A DNA stretch of 64,000 bases from a virus (IMGVR_UViG_3300044981_000078:1-64000), one strand, 5' to 3'; shown: positions 1 to 9,126, numbered from the stretch's first letter. Numbers and translations are program-made. Notes: generated by a model not told the origin, from the letters alone.

Positions 1-247
1 GAGCTATTTCATTGATTAGCTCTTCCTGCCGCTCCATTTTGTAACGAAATGCCATCTTATCTGAAATTTCTTTTTCAGCGAGTATAGTCTCTTGAGCGAA
101 TGCTTTATAATCGCGAGGAAACCGAACCCAATTGGGTGTTCCACCAGACAAGAGCCTCTTAATTGTGGCTTGCGTGGTTTTCATATCTCGATAAACCTCC
201 CAAGGTTTTTCGAGATGATGCAATCCTTGCGTTATGTTTTCAGGCAT
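1..247 (-). CDS. Partial hypothetical virion-arm protein, cut by window edge
   Basis: An open frame runs from an ATG at 247 to base 1 with no stop, so only the first 82 residues are visible (begins MPENITQGLHHLEKPWEVYR). It is hydrophilic, with a charged C-terminal helix around residues 55-82. The start overlaps the last 8 bases of the upstream endonuclease ORF, as seen for other cassettes here. It follows the capsid gene in the same direction, so a role in head or tail assembly is plausible but unproven. Family not recognised. Confidence 0.6.
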   Translation of the reverse strand, partial: MPENITQGLHHLEKPWEVYRDMKTTQATIKRLLSGGTPNWVRFPRDYKAFAQETILAEKEISDKMAFRYKMERQEELINEIA

Positions 248-688
248 GTGCTGATGCAAATCCTTTTAAATATTCAATTGCGTTCATCAAAGTTTTTTGA
301 GAATCATTCGCATATCCTATAATAAGATTACATGAATGACACAATAGTCCTCTATTACAAGAGCCGCAGCCTCTACGACCCGAGCAACAAGAATGATCGT
401 GATCTACAATTGGTTTAGACAATTCAATTTTACAAATAGCGCATTTACCACCTTGCTCTTCTAATCTTTTTATAAACTGCTCTGGCGACATTTTGTAATA
501 GTACTTTCTAGATTCATCAGAACGATTACCCCTAACTTTCTCGGACCACTTATTACGTTGCCGACGATACTTTATGGGGTGATCGATACGCCACTTCTTT
601 TGTTTTTTTTTTTAGATATTTCTTTTTTATGCAACTGATAGTAACTCTTTTTATGCGCCTTCCCTACATTTGAATCTTTGTACGGCAT
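240..688 (-). pseudogene. Endonuclease VII-like HNH endonuclease, frameshifted
   Basis: The intact 3' part (from 491) carries a CAIC...DHDH...GLLCHSCN pattern typical of the recombination endonuclease VII / HNH family. The reading frame upstream of 491 is open and continues a basic N-terminal region, but the natural ATG at 688 (MPYKDSNVGKAHKK) is in another frame. The switch falls at an 11-base T run at 603-613, so the gene is either frameshifted, a sequencing error, or expressed by slippage. It is preceded by the cassette hairpin at 707-740 and a GGAG ribosome site. Its stop overlaps the next start. Confidence 0.7.
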
Positions 689-706
689 ATTAATCTCCAA
701 GAAGAT

Positions 707-767
707 AATCTGAGGCGATGTCTTGGCACCGCCTCTGATTAGTATACCACAGATCATGACTCTGTGG
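707..767 (-). promoter_or_regulatory. Two-hairpin leader of endonuclease cassette A
   Basis: Read on the minus strand, a 7-bp hairpin (747-767, CCACAGA/TCTGTGG) directly follows the capsid stop codon. A second hairpin (707-740) has a 9-bp stem GAGGCGGTG/CATCGCCTC with loop CCAAGA. The second hairpin matches the shared leader of five other endonuclease genes in this window. Confidence 0.6.
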
Positions 768-777
768 GAAAGTTAAA

Positions 778-1720
778 CTACTGAATTGCAGGAACTGAGT
801 CAATCCACCTCATCCTTTGCGTGTTTGCGCCACGGGCAGGCGGAAGAGTTACCGTCTGGTGGAACTTGTATGAACACCATCCACCGATTGTTCCAGTTGG
901 GTCAAAGCTCGACTTCGGAGCGTTGTCCACAACAGAGCAATCGATTGTGCGCCAGTCGCCTTCGTGAAGGTCGGTGTCGCCCGGGACTTCCAACCATACG
1001 CCGATTATTGCGTAGTTACCGAATACATAGGTACGATAAGCAATCTTACCAGTTGACTGGTAGTTTGCGGTTGTGGTCACGAACGGAGTCTGACGCAACA
1101 CAATGTTGGTGCCTGGTAGTTCGATATCCATCTTCTGGTCTGCGCCAGCCATCTTATCGAACTTGTCAATGTTACCTAGCTTCCACAAGTCAACGATTGA
1201 GTTGTTCACTGTCGTTGCATTGAAGATATCACCTAGGACGTTTGGTGAAACTACTCCGGCAAACTTTCCACCACGGTTTGGCAATACGTTCTTTGAAACA
1301 AGCTGCTGCTTCAATTCACGGATTGTTCCCAAATCGATGGTGTACGGAGCAGATAGCAAGCTGCTCTGGTTAACCTGAGTATCAACCGAAGCGGCTCCCG
1401 CTGCGTCGGCTACTGCGCTATACAACTCAGAGATACTCTGTCCTGCCTGATATGCAAGTTCGATAGCGCTGTTTCCAACGACATCGTCCAATGCTGAAGC
1501 AATAACAAAGCTGCTGAAGTTGCTGTAGTTGTTCCACTCACCGACCTGAGCAGGAGAACTGATCTGGCCGACGAATTCCGGTGATCCTACGATACCGTCT
1601 CCAACCTGGGTTGTATCTCCAGTTAGAGTGTTGTACTGAAAGAACTGACGGTTGATACCGGCATTAAGAGGCTGAACCTTTCTCTCTGCCGCTACCAAGA
1701 ACGCGTCTGTTTCTCCCTTG
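778..1720 (-). CDS. Major capsid protein, exon 2
   Basis: This is the main coding part of a probable HK97-fold major capsid protein. It is read as continuous from about 1720 (KGETDAFLVAAERKVQPLN); in the unspliced DNA a TAA at 1722-1724 blocks extension. Without splicing only an internal TTG at 1698 would be available and the N-terminus would be missing. Joined to exon 1 (2479-2570) it gives about 344 residues, a usual capsid size. The context of scaffold then capsid downstream of the portal supports the call. The family is inferred from position, size and composition, not from a profile search. Confidence 0.75.
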
Positions 1721-2478
1721 CCTTATGTTAACTAACAGTTCTTTTTCCTGTTAGAGCGGACTATCACATCCCGCCGTCAGCGGGTTTTCTCGTTTAGTCT
1801 CTCACGCTGCTTTCGCTTGCGCCTTGTTCTCATCTCAGAGTTCAAGTCCATTAGAGAAAATTCTCACTGTTTCCAGTGACCCCATATAGTCAATGATTTT
1901 TTGTAGCTCTTCAAGATTTGCGTCAGATTTAATCCTATTAGCTCGGTGTGATATAAAGACTAAATTACCAGAGTATTTTTTCAAATATGGTAAATTAGGA
2001 TTCTTTCTATCTATAGAAGGACTAAGGTCTTTATTTTTTAAAGTTCCTTTTCCCTTTTTATACTTTATGCCGAGTACAGGACAAAAGTCTGTCAACTCAG
2101 GAAGGTCCTCTAATTCAAGATCACTCTCGTAACCTCTCCTTTTAGACCTCTCATGAATATTCTTCAAAGCTTGAAACTTGATTTGATCGTCAATAGATGA
2201 CAGCATTGAATAGCCGCCGTGCTTTCTGTTCTGATGCCCTTTTCTTCTAGCATCATCAGTAAGAAAACATCCGCAAGACTTAACCTTATTTTGCATAAGA
2301 GATGAAGTTGACACCACTTTTTCTTTACCACAAACGCAATGACAGAGCCAACGTCCTACTACTACATTACCACCTGTGGTTACCTTACTCTCTGCTCTTT
2401 CAATAACTGTAAGTCTTCCGAATTGTCTATTTTTCAAATCTATTATTTTCATTAACTAGCTCCACTATTTAGTGGTCG
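1721..2478 (-). ncRNA. Group I intron interrupting the major capsid gene
   Basis: On the minus strand the 3' part has the hallmarks of a group I core. The P7 strands are GAGACTA (1795-1801) and GATAGTCC (1758-1765). A P8 hairpin CCCGC/GCGGG lies between them, and a P9 hairpin CTAACAG/CTGTTAG at 1732-1754 follows. A terminal G sits just before exon 2. The exon 1 end is T (AACCT), as expected for the 5' site. The boundaries given restore frame (IPNL-KGETD), but P1 and P3-P6 were not resolved, so the ends could shift by several bases. The intron carries an endonuclease ORF. Confidence 0.75.
1835..2452 (-). CDS. Intron-encoded homing endonuclease (HNH-type)
   Basis: A 205-residue protein lies inside the group I intron. 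The N-terminal part (about 8-80) has a GRLTVIE motif and a CHCVCGKEK...SCGC cysteine pattern common in AP2/NUMOD-like DNA-binding modules of intron endonucleases. The C-terminal part (about 115-190) has FCPVLGIKY, SIDRKNPNLPY and a conserved N-x-V-F-I-S-H-R-A-N segment typical of a degenerate HNH group in phages. A short hairpin CCACT/AGTGG lies just before the start. Its position inside the capsid intron implies homing into intronless capsid alleles (family knowledge, inference). Confidence 0.75.
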   Translation of the reverse strand: MKIIDLKNRQFGRLTVIERAESKVTTGGNVVVGRWLCHCVCGKEKVVSTSSLMQNKVKSCGCFLTDDARRKGHQNRKHGGYSMLSSIDDQIKFQALKNIHERSKRRGYESDLELEDLPELTDFCPVLGIKYKKGKGTLKNKDLSPSIDRKNPNLPYLKKYSGNLVFISHRANRIKSDANLEELQKIIDYMGSLETVRIFSNGLEL

Positions 2479-2570
2479 AGGTTGGGAATGAGTTCCTTAT
2501 CAAAAAGAATACTCTGTGCCGTCAATATATTCCCAACGTTTGCTGCTGACGGGTTTGGTGATCCAGCCAT
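2479..2570 (-). CDS. Major capsid protein, exon 1
   Basis: An ATG at 2570, preceded by a GAGG ribosome site, encodes 30 full codons (MAGSPNPSAANVGNILTAQS...) ending ELIPN plus two bases. The phrase ILTAQSILFDKELIPN looks like the start of a capsid arm. The frame meets a stop 12 bases into the intron, so without splicing only a 34-residue peptide would be made. Lies 45 bases after the scaffold stop. Confidence 0.7.
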
Positions 2571-2614
2571 AGCTGAACCTCGTGTGCTTTATCTCCGCTT
2601 ACGCGGGTTGTCGA

Positions 2615-3883
2615 TTATCGTTGAGCCCTCTGGTTTCTCTCCCGTACGAATTCCTCGATTAGAGGACGCATCTGCGGATCACGCATGTGCTTCTTCATTT
2701 GCTCGGGAGACCATGACTTAACTTCTTCTGACGTGAGCTTCTTAGGCTTAGCTGGACCCGGTCGAGTCGCTGACGACTCACCTGGAACCAAACCGCCGTT
2801 TACCCCCGGTCTTGGGATAGCAGTAGCCGGATTAACCGGTGCTGCGGCCTGTGCCGGAACAGTCGCTACCGGCTGCACTGCCGGTACCGCTGTTGGTGTA
2901 ACTGTCACTGCCGCTACCGGGGTTACCGGAACAACAGGCGCTGTCACCACCGGATTGGCCGGAGGGGTTGGCGCAACCGGCTCTCGTGGTACGGGAGCCA
3001 GCTTGGATTCTATAGCAAGAAAACAAATCTCTAAATTGTCGTATGTCCAAGTCAACTCCGGGTTTTCTACGAAGTAGTCCTTGACCAGTTCGATATTTGC
3101 CTTACAATTGTAAAAATCTTCTTTATGATTATCCAAAAATCGTCGGCTTACTGCGGCTTGACGCGCTGTCTCTGCTGCCTCAGCGTCTAGCTTGTCTTTT
3201 TCGGCCTTCTGAACCTTTCGGATAGCAGCCAACTGTTTTTGAGGATCGTCTGACTTCAAATCCTTCATAGACTCTAATAGCTCCGCATCAGATAGATTCT
3301 GTGGAGATACCGGCTGTTGGTCTTTAAATGAAATTTTTTGCTGCTTAAGACGATGGCCCCAACGAACTGCCTGAGTATGGGCCTCCTTCTGCTTTATAGA
3401 CAGTTCAACCCAAGAGCGAGCCTCAAGGTGAGTCGGCCTACCGATTGGGTTTCCATGTTCGTCCACGGATTGATAATCTTGTACTAGCTTAGCGATGTTT
3501 CCGTATTGATCTCTAGTAGCTGAGATTCCAGCCAACGCTAACTGCTCGTTCTCTACCTTAAGAGCGGCTTCTCTTTCAGCCTCTTTGGCTGCTGCAGCCT
3601 GAGCTTCCGCTTGTACTGCTGCAATCCGCTGTTGCTCTGCTTCGTCAGGAAGTGTTACTACCGGGTCCGGAACAATCTCTGGTTCGGGCTGCACCGCAGA
3701 GTTTGCTTCTATTTGTCTTTGCGCTGCTTCAATATCTGCTAGTGACTGAGATTTAACGACAGTTAAAACAGCATGTCTCATCTCATCTGATCTGCGCATT
3801 TGATCTTTCATTTCCTGCCCAGTCCACTTTAATACTTCAGAGAAACTAAGGGTTTCAGGAGTAAGTCCAGGGGTTACGCTCAT
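2615..3883 (-). CDS. Putative scaffolding protein
   Basis: A 422-residue, highly charged protein placed directly before the capsid gene, the usual place for scaffold. There are coiled-coil and Ala/Glu-rich stretches (residues about 80-120 and 200-250) and a Pro/Val/Ala-rich linker (about 310-385). The N-terminal segment (SEVLKWTGQEMKDQMRRSDEM, about 15-34) and the C-terminal segment (SEEVKSWSPEQMKKHMRDPQM, about 390-409) are imperfect copies of each other. This is unusual and may reflect two capsid-contact helices. Identity rests on context and composition. Confidence 0.55.
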   Translation of the reverse strand: MSVTPGLTPETLSFSEVLKWTGQEMKDQMRRSDEMRHAVLTVVKSQSLADIEAAQRQIEANSAVQPEPEIVPDPVVTLPDEAEQQRIAAVQAEAQAAAAKEAEREAALKVENEQLALAGISATRDQYGNIAKLVQDYQSVDEHGNPIGRPTHLEARSWVELSIKQKEAHTQAVRWGHRLKQQKISFKDQQPVSPQNLSDAELLESMKDLKSDDPQKQLAAIRKVQKAEKDKLDAEAAETARQAAVSRRFLDNHKEDFYNCKANIELVKDYFVENPELTWTYDNLEICFLAIESKLAPVPREPVAPTPPANPVVTAPVVPVTPVAAVTVTPTAVPAVQPVATVPAQAAAPVNPATAIPRPGVNGGLVPGESSATRPGPAKPKKLTSEEVKSWSPEQMKKHMRDPQMRPLIEEFVRERNQRAQR

Positions 3884-3884
3884 A

Positions 3885-4232
3885 TTATTCCGTCCTTGTG
3901 ACGAGTGGTTTTACGATTCGATTGACTTCAGGTTCCGCTTTTGTATCTTGAGTTTGACTAGCTTCCGCCATAGCGGTTTGCCAATCGATAGACTGAAGAA
4001 CCAAAAGAGAAAATTCGCTTCGATCTCTTGCCTTAGATTGGAGGGCCTTGAGTTTTCGCTCGTAGCCCTCTTCAATCGGGTCTAGCTTAATAACATCCTC
4101 AGTCGCTCTTTTACAGGCCTCCATAAACATCAGTTCGAGTACTGAAAACCCCGGATGATGTCTAAGTCCTGTAAGATTGAGTCGCTGAGTCTCTGTCAGG
4201 GTATCCGACAGTAGAGGCGTTTTATTTGCCAT
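3885..4232 (-). CDS. Hypothetical structural-module protein
   Basis: 115 residues, mostly helical and charged (MANKTPLLSDTLTETQRLN...). It sits between portal and scaffold, so head assembly is likely. Its start (ATG at 4232) and ribosome site (AAGGAAG) lie inside the last codons of the upstream endonuclease ORF, an 11-base overlap. Family not recognised. Confidence 0.6.
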   Translation of the reverse strand: MANKTPLLSDTLTETQRLNLTGLRHHPGFSVLELMFMEACKRATEDVIKLDPIEEGYERKLKALQSKARDRSEFSLLVLQSIDWQTAMAEASQTQDTKAEPEVNRIVKPLVTRTE

Positions 4233-4662
4233 TGTACTTCCTTAGATATTCGATTGCACTAGATAGCCTCTTAGTGTCTTCGTGAGCAAAGCCTACAAAA
4301 ACATTACACGAGTGGCATAATAAGCCTCGCGGCTGTCTAGTTTTATGATTGTGGTCAACGCTCGGCTTACTGAGAACAGAAAAACAAATAGCACACTTAC
4401 CTTCCTGATCTTTTAACTTCTGCTCAAACCACTCTTGAGTTACGCCGTAATTTCTCTTTCGTGCATAGGCTGCATACTTCTCTGGATGCTTACGACGATG
4501 ACCCTTAATATACTCATTCTGATATCCCGGGTTATCTCGTTTATATTTATTAACCTTTTCAGGGTTGTCTAGAGCCCACCGCTTCTTTCTTAAAGAAATC
4601 TCGTTTTTATGGGCCTCATGATACTTCTTATTCTTTTCTCGTTCTTGCTCTTTTGTTTTCAT
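4222..4662 (-). CDS. Endonuclease VII-like HNH endonuclease, cassette B
   Basis: 146 residues. A basic N-terminal region (about 1-75) precedes a zinc-binding HNH core CAICFSVLSKPSVDHNHKT...GLLCHSCN (about 90-125), the pattern of T4 endonuclease VII-like enzymes. Strong GGAGAG ribosome site and ATG at 4662. It is a paralogue of the broken gene at 240-688. It sits between portal and a small head gene without interrupting either, so it is a free-standing mobile gene. Confidence 0.8.
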   Translation of the reverse strand: MKTKEQEREKNKKYHEAHKNEISLRKKRWALDNPEKVNKYKRDNPGYQNEYIKGHRRKHPEKYAAYARKRNYGVTQEWFEQKLKDQEGKCAICFSVLSKPSVDHNHKTRQPRGLLCHSCNVFVGFAHEDTKRLSSAIEYLRKYNGK

Positions 4663-4685
4663 ATTCTCTCCATTAAGAGTGATCT

Positions 4686-4739
4686 GGGGCGTGTAATGGC
4701 ACGCCCCTAATCAGTAAACCTCAACGGATCAGGTTGAGG
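4686..4739 (-). promoter_or_regulatory. Two-hairpin leader of endonuclease cassette B
   Basis: Minus strand: first hairpin CCTCAAC/GTTGAGG (4719-4739) follows the portal stop. The second (4686-4707) has an 8-bp stem GGGGCGTG/CACGCCCC and loop CCATTA. The ribosome site follows about 15 bases later. No U-tract follows, so a simple intrinsic terminator is unlikely. Confidence 0.6.
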
Positions 4740-4743
4740 AAAA

Positions 4744-6864
4744 TTATAGCGCTGTAGTTGAACCAAATGACTCAGGATTGTCCGATGGTTGACCGGCTGC
4801 TTCCATATTAAGTGAGTGTTCGGTTGCTGAACGAAGTACTTCGGCTCCAGCCTTTCCGAGTTGTCTTTGATCTTCCAACTGTTGTTCTTGTTGGAATTTC
4901 TGCTGTTGCACTGCTTGCTGCGCTTGCAATTGCTTTTGCTGCATAGCTGCTGGTTGATTTGCGTCGTAACGTTGCTTCTGTTCCGGAGTCATAGGAGTCA
5001 TAAAATCCTGAGAAAATTTCCATCCGGCTGCATCAGTAAATGCCTTAAAAATTGCAACACCATCGAATTGATAACCCGAATCATTAATGTTTTTTACAAA
5101 TACCGGGCTATTCAAAAGTTGAATTATCACTGGAAGTGCCTGAGCCATCTCTTTCTTGGCACCAAGATGAGACCCAGCAAGAACCTCATATTCGAATTTT
5201 GCACTTCGAAACTCGATATGATCTCCCATGTATGTTGTACCTAGCTCCTCACCAAGCACTCGGCGTAGAACTGAGGTCGGAAGAAGCTGATTGTTTAACT
5301 CATCCATCTGATACAGCCAAGGTACAAACACTTGTTCTATCAAACGACTACTTGGGCCGTCTAGACGTGACGCATTAGCTTGAACAACGGCTGCCGCTCC
5401 GGTTCCTGATCGCATTCCGGTGGTCTTAACACCGGCTGCTCCAGCACCCATCATTACCTGTTCATTGGCCCCTGATGTTTCCTGCGCGGCTGCGCGAGTA
5501 ACATTCAAGAACTGCCACGCTTCCGAAGGAACAGGAGGCATTGTCATAAACTTAAATGCCTTGTCAACATCATCGTCCACGTCTATGATTCCGCCCTGCT
5601 TCCAGCGGGTCATCTGAGTAGGAACATTAAAACCTTTCTTACGTACGGCGGTTGGTTGTAGTCCGTATGCAAGCAGGTCAAGAGCCAGGTTTGTAATTCC
5701 CTGTTCGACTATCTGTTCGCTTCCTATTAGTAAGCCGAGTCCCTGACCATAGAAAGCGTCCGGTATATTTCTCCAGTTTGCACTAAAAAACGGAAGCGCT
5801 CCGTAAGGATTTGGCTCGTTTCGAAGCAATATGTTCTGGCCGCTAAAAGACAAAACTACAATGACCTTTTGTTTGTCCCAGCGCTCAAGAATTTCCATAG
5901 GAGCATCTTGAGGGTCAGAACTACTCTTAAAGGTTCTCGGTAGTGCGTGCTGTAGGTATCCACGCATGCCTTCTGGAATAGTCAATGTCAGATTATCCGG
6001 CTTAGCCGTAGGACCGGATAAGAAAAATGACTTAAGGTCTTCCTCACTCGGAATATCGTATCCCGGAGTATCTCGCAGCGAGTTCAAATCATCAAATGTA
6101 ACATAGTCTCGATAGATGACCCACTTCGCTTCTCGAATATCTCCGACACGAGTACCTGGGTCCACCAAAACTGTTCGTATGTCACAAAACTTAATCCAGG
6201 GACGAGAAATCTGCATGGACTCAACGAACACTTCGAAGTCATCAGATTCCGGAGTATCTATAGGAGATGTCGGCACCGTTGTATCGAGAGACGCAGGAGC
6301 CTGCTTCCTACGATATCTCTTTACATTTTCTGTCTTCTCTAGATAACCCCACTTGAATATAGTGGTGCCATAGAGAGCCATCTGATCTACCCCACGCTCA
6401 ACCTGGGTCTTAAACTTCATGTCCCACAGTTGGGCGGAGAATAGAGCGGTCTTAGCGCGGGTCACTTCCTGCTTTGTTCCCGGTCGGGGGCGTAGCAAGA
6501 ACGGAGGGTCTTCATAAAACAAACCCTCTATGATTTTAGGAACTATAGAACTTATGTGATTTGATACAGTAAACTTCGGAACGTTCGCTTGAGCTACATT
6601 TCCGCCATCAAAGGCGCTAGACTGTCTCGGGCTCTGAAAGATAATTCCAGAATCAATCCATCCGGACGCCCACTGATTAACATTAATGTAATTGTCAGCC
6701 AGTGCAGCATCATCTATAACTAGTTTTAGCGCTGCGCCGTCATCAAACATGTAAGTACCAGTATCCTGGTCCTTGTGCATGTCCTTTGACGTAATGTTGC
6801 CTACCGCATCAACTGCCTTGCTCTCCAAGGTTTCAGCCGCATGCGGATTCAACGGTTCTGTCAT
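4744..6864 (-). CDS. Portal protein
   Basis: 706 residues directly downstream of the large terminase with a 3-base gap, the canonical portal position. The core (about 60-560) has the mixed alpha/beta character of dodecameric portals. The C-terminal part (about 610-690) is a Gln-rich coiled coil (AMQQKQLQAQQAVQQQKFQQ), as in portals with a helical barrel, more typical of podovirus-like phages. It forms the DNA channel at the capsid vertex. Called from size, order and composition. Confidence 0.75.
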   Translation of the reverse strand: MTEPLNPHAAETLESKAVDAVGNITSKDMHKDQDTGTYMFDDGAALKLVIDDAALADNYINVNQWASGWIDSGIIFQSPRQSSAFDGGNVAQANVPKFTVSNHISSIVPKIIEGLFYEDPPFLLRPRPGTKQEVTRAKTALFSAQLWDMKFKTQVERGVDQMALYGTTIFKWGYLEKTENVKRYRRKQAPASLDTTVPTSPIDTPESDDFEVFVESMQISRPWIKFCDIRTVLVDPGTRVGDIREAKWVIYRDYVTFDDLNSLRDTPGYDIPSEEDLKSFFLSGPTAKPDNLTLTIPEGMRGYLQHALPRTFKSSSDPQDAPMEILERWDKQKVIVVLSFSGQNILLRNEPNPYGALPFFSANWRNIPDAFYGQGLGLLIGSEQIVEQGITNLALDLLAYGLQPTAVRKKGFNVPTQMTRWKQGGIIDVDDDVDKAFKFMTMPPVPSEAWQFLNVTRAAAQETSGANEQVMMGAGAAGVKTTGMRSGTGAAAVVQANASRLDGPSSRLIEQVFVPWLYQMDELNNQLLPTSVLRRVLGEELGTTYMGDHIEFRSAKFEYEVLAGSHLGAKKEMAQALPVIIQLLNSPVFVKNINDSGYQFDGVAIFKAFTDAAGWKFSQDFMTPMTPEQKQRYDANQPAAMQQKQLQAQQAVQQQKFQQEQQLEDQRQLGKAGAEVLRSATEHSLNMEAAGQPSDNPESFGSTTAL

Positions 6865-6867
6865 ATT

Positions 6868-9126
6868 TTATGCTCGTAGCCCATTTCCCCCAAAAATTCG
6901 TTGGGCTATTGAACTGTTTCCAACGTCTTCGGAGGGGGTATATATTGGTTCCAATGCCGGAGGATTTATGTTATATCTACCAAACATTGCGTCGTGCTGC
7001 GCTCTTAAAATCTTTGCGCCCATCTCTCTTTCTAGCTGCTCCACCTCTTGCTGTTGCTGCTCAGGAGATTTTGGAGTACTGCTAGGAAGATATCGGCTAA
7101 TAAAAGATAGCGCATCTGGGATGTCGTCTTTTCTAGAACGTGTACTTTTAGCCCCAGTGTATTGACTTAACTGAGTAAAAGTTTCGTCGTTCCACGGTCC
7201 CATAGCAAAATATAATCGATCAGACTTAAGTAAGACCTCAAGGCCTTTAACTCGATTACGTTTTGCGTCGTATCCCTGTTCAACTGGCGCTCTAAATATG
7301 TGGTACCACGGTAACCCGGTTTTCTTAAAGTGCTCCGGAATGGCATACATCCAGAATGACTCCAGACCTCCGGTATCCTCAACGTGTATTCGTTTTGGTA
7401 ACCAGCGCTGATTAAGTTGAGCCAATTCTTGGGCTGTTTGTGTTTGAGTCCACCTGCCGAACACCACTTCTAAAACAACAACCGAAACAATGCCATCTTG
7501 TAGACCAGTTTGCGGGTCTTTCTTTTTATAAATTTTCATGGCTGCAAAGGTAGAAAAATCTGAATTCTTCTTTGCTTCTTTAGCCATATCGCCTACAATG
7601 TATATCTCACCTTTAAGGGCCTGGGCTTCTGTGGGAAGCATTTGATGGGCCTTCAATAACTCTAAAGGCATATCAATAGCATCAGCGCCCCAGACAGGCT
7701 CATTAAGATACTGACATCGGAATGTAGACTCGTTCTTTAGTTTTCCCTGAAGAAACTTCCAGTCTGCGTGCTCTGGAAAGGTCAATGTGACCATGTGCTC
7801 TTCAAGCTCTTTAACTTTTTTATTTCCTATATGCGAAAAAGCTGGCTTAACGTACCAGGCCGCTCGCTTGAACAGCTTGATACCATGAACTTCAGGCTTC
7901 TCGATGGCTGCATCCTCAATATACCCGTAATAATCATCCGGGAAGTATCGAGTACCAATCATATCCACCCAACCCCATGTGTCACATACAGACATGGTGG
8001 TGTCTATGTGGTTCTTTAATTTTTCTCTGGTAACTGTAGTTTGACAGTTGGTGTTTGATACCACGTCATCAAACTTCAATATGTCGCAATGCAAACCAGA
8101 CAATGTGGAATCAATAGAGTCTGCCCAAAGAGTAGGATATGTGCGATCCAGTCTACGAGCCGGACACTTCACAGGCTCATTAGATGTTCCCTTTACACCT
8201 CGTAAAATATACTCTGGAAAAAGTAAGTGAAGGGCGCTCGGTTCCGCTCCGGCAGCAAGGAAAAACTTCTTCTTAATCTGATTAACGAAAATCTCTGCGA
8301 GATTATTATCCGCGCAAAGAATAATCATACTGATATCTGGAACCGAAAGCATCCACTGAACTGCGTCTGCTCTGCCTATGGTTGACTTGAAAAAATCTCT
8401 AGCGTCTTCTGTCAGAGATATCTTTTCATAATTACTTGGAGAGTCTACCTCTTCAGGTCTAAAAACATAATTTTTAGTTTCTGGATTCCATACAGTGGGA
8501 ACACGATTCTGTCTCTTGATGGCCGTGGTTAGTTCCATAATTCCATAACCGGAACGATACACACCATCAAAGTTCTTAGAGACAAACTGATTGCAAACAA
8601 CCTGATGAACTCGCTCCACTACTAAGGTCTCGCCCAGCACTTCTCGGGCTAGCCATAGCAGGTCTTTGCGAGCTTGATCTCTGGCGTACAGCCAATTTTG
8701 AAAGTCTAAATATCCATCATCGTGAAAATGGACACCATAAGAGTATTCACCGGTAGCTATTCCTTTTTTATCAAGAATAGGGTATCCGGCTATTCTTCTA
8801 GCTTTAATTGGCTCTACAGCCGATTCTTTTTTCTTTTTCTTTCCACGTTGTTCTTCTTCCTCGGTTAAATGTTCTACACCGATATAAAGAAGCCACATCT
8901 CTTCCATCGGAGTTCTCTGACGACCAGCGCCGTCAGCCGGACTAGTGTGTCCTTCTCCGCGAAAGTACTTACCTTCTAGACAGCACTCAAGAATTTCTGG
9001 GTCTACCTTGGATAAATCTAAGCCTTCGACCTCGCCCTTAACCAGTTTCGACCAGAATGCAGTTTGTTTCTTCGCACGATGACTAACAAACTCCCAGTCT
9101 CTTTTAGGTTGCCCCGTTAATGGCAT
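6868..9126 (-). CDS. Terminase large subunit
   Basis: 752 residues, large for the family. The ATPase half (about 200-450) includes DISMIILCADNNLAEIFV (the strand after motif A) and LRGVKGTSNEPVKCPARRLD. The nuclease half has acidic motifs at GDMAKEAKKNSD (about 510), HVEDTGG (about 595) and DDIPDALSF (about 690). The expected P-loop is degenerate: around residue 245 FFKST is present without the usual GxxGxG. It packages DNA through the portal encoded next. A long N-terminal extension with a Lys-rich run is unusual. Confidence 0.75.
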   Translation of the reverse strand: MPLTGQPKRDWEFVSHRAKKQTAFWSKLVKGEVEGLDLSKVDPEILECCLEGKYFRGEGHTSPADGAGRQRTPMEEMWLLYIGVEHLTEEEEQRGKKKKKESAVEPIKARRIAGYPILDKKGIATGEYSYGVHFHDDGYLDFQNWLYARDQARKDLLWLAREVLGETLVVERVHQVVCNQFVSKNFDGVYRSGYGIMELTTAIKRQNRVPTVWNPETKNYVFRPEEVDSPSNYEKISLTEDARDFFKSTIGRADAVQWMLSVPDISMIILCADNNLAEIFVNQIKKKFFLAAGAEPSALHLLFPEYILRGVKGTSNEPVKCPARRLDRTYPTLWADSIDSTLSGLHCDILKFDDVVSNTNCQTTVTREKLKNHIDTTMSVCDTWGWVDMIGTRYFPDDYYGYIEDAAIEKPEVHGIKLFKRAAWYVKPAFSHIGNKKVKELEEHMVTLTFPEHADWKFLQGKLKNESTFRCQYLNEPVWGADAIDMPLELLKAHQMLPTEAQALKGEIYIVGDMAKEAKKNSDFSTFAAMKIYKKKDPQTGLQDGIVSVVVLEVVFGRWTQTQTAQELAQLNQRWLPKRIHVEDTGGLESFWMYAIPEHFKKTGLPWYHIFRAPVEQGYDAKRNRVKGLEVLLKSDRLYFAMGPWNDETFTQLSQYTGAKSTRSRKDDIPDALSFISRYLPSSTPKSPEQQQQEVEQLEREMGAKILRAQHDAMFGRYNINPPALEPIYTPSEDVGNSSIAQRIFGGNGLRA

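Noticed and set aside
707-740. Cassette hairpins as plain intrinsic terminators
   Set aside because: None of the six has a U-tract after the stem and each is followed closely by a ribosome site.
1721-2478. Simple intergenic insertion of an HNH gene between scaffold and capsid
   Set aside because: It leaves the capsid without its N-terminus and does not explain the P7/P8/P9 elements or the in-frame exon join.
2685-3077. Plus-strand Gly/Thr/Ala-rich ORF opposite the scaffold
   Set aside because: Mirror of the Pro/Val/Ala linker of the scaffold gene; no ribosome site and wrong direction for the operon.
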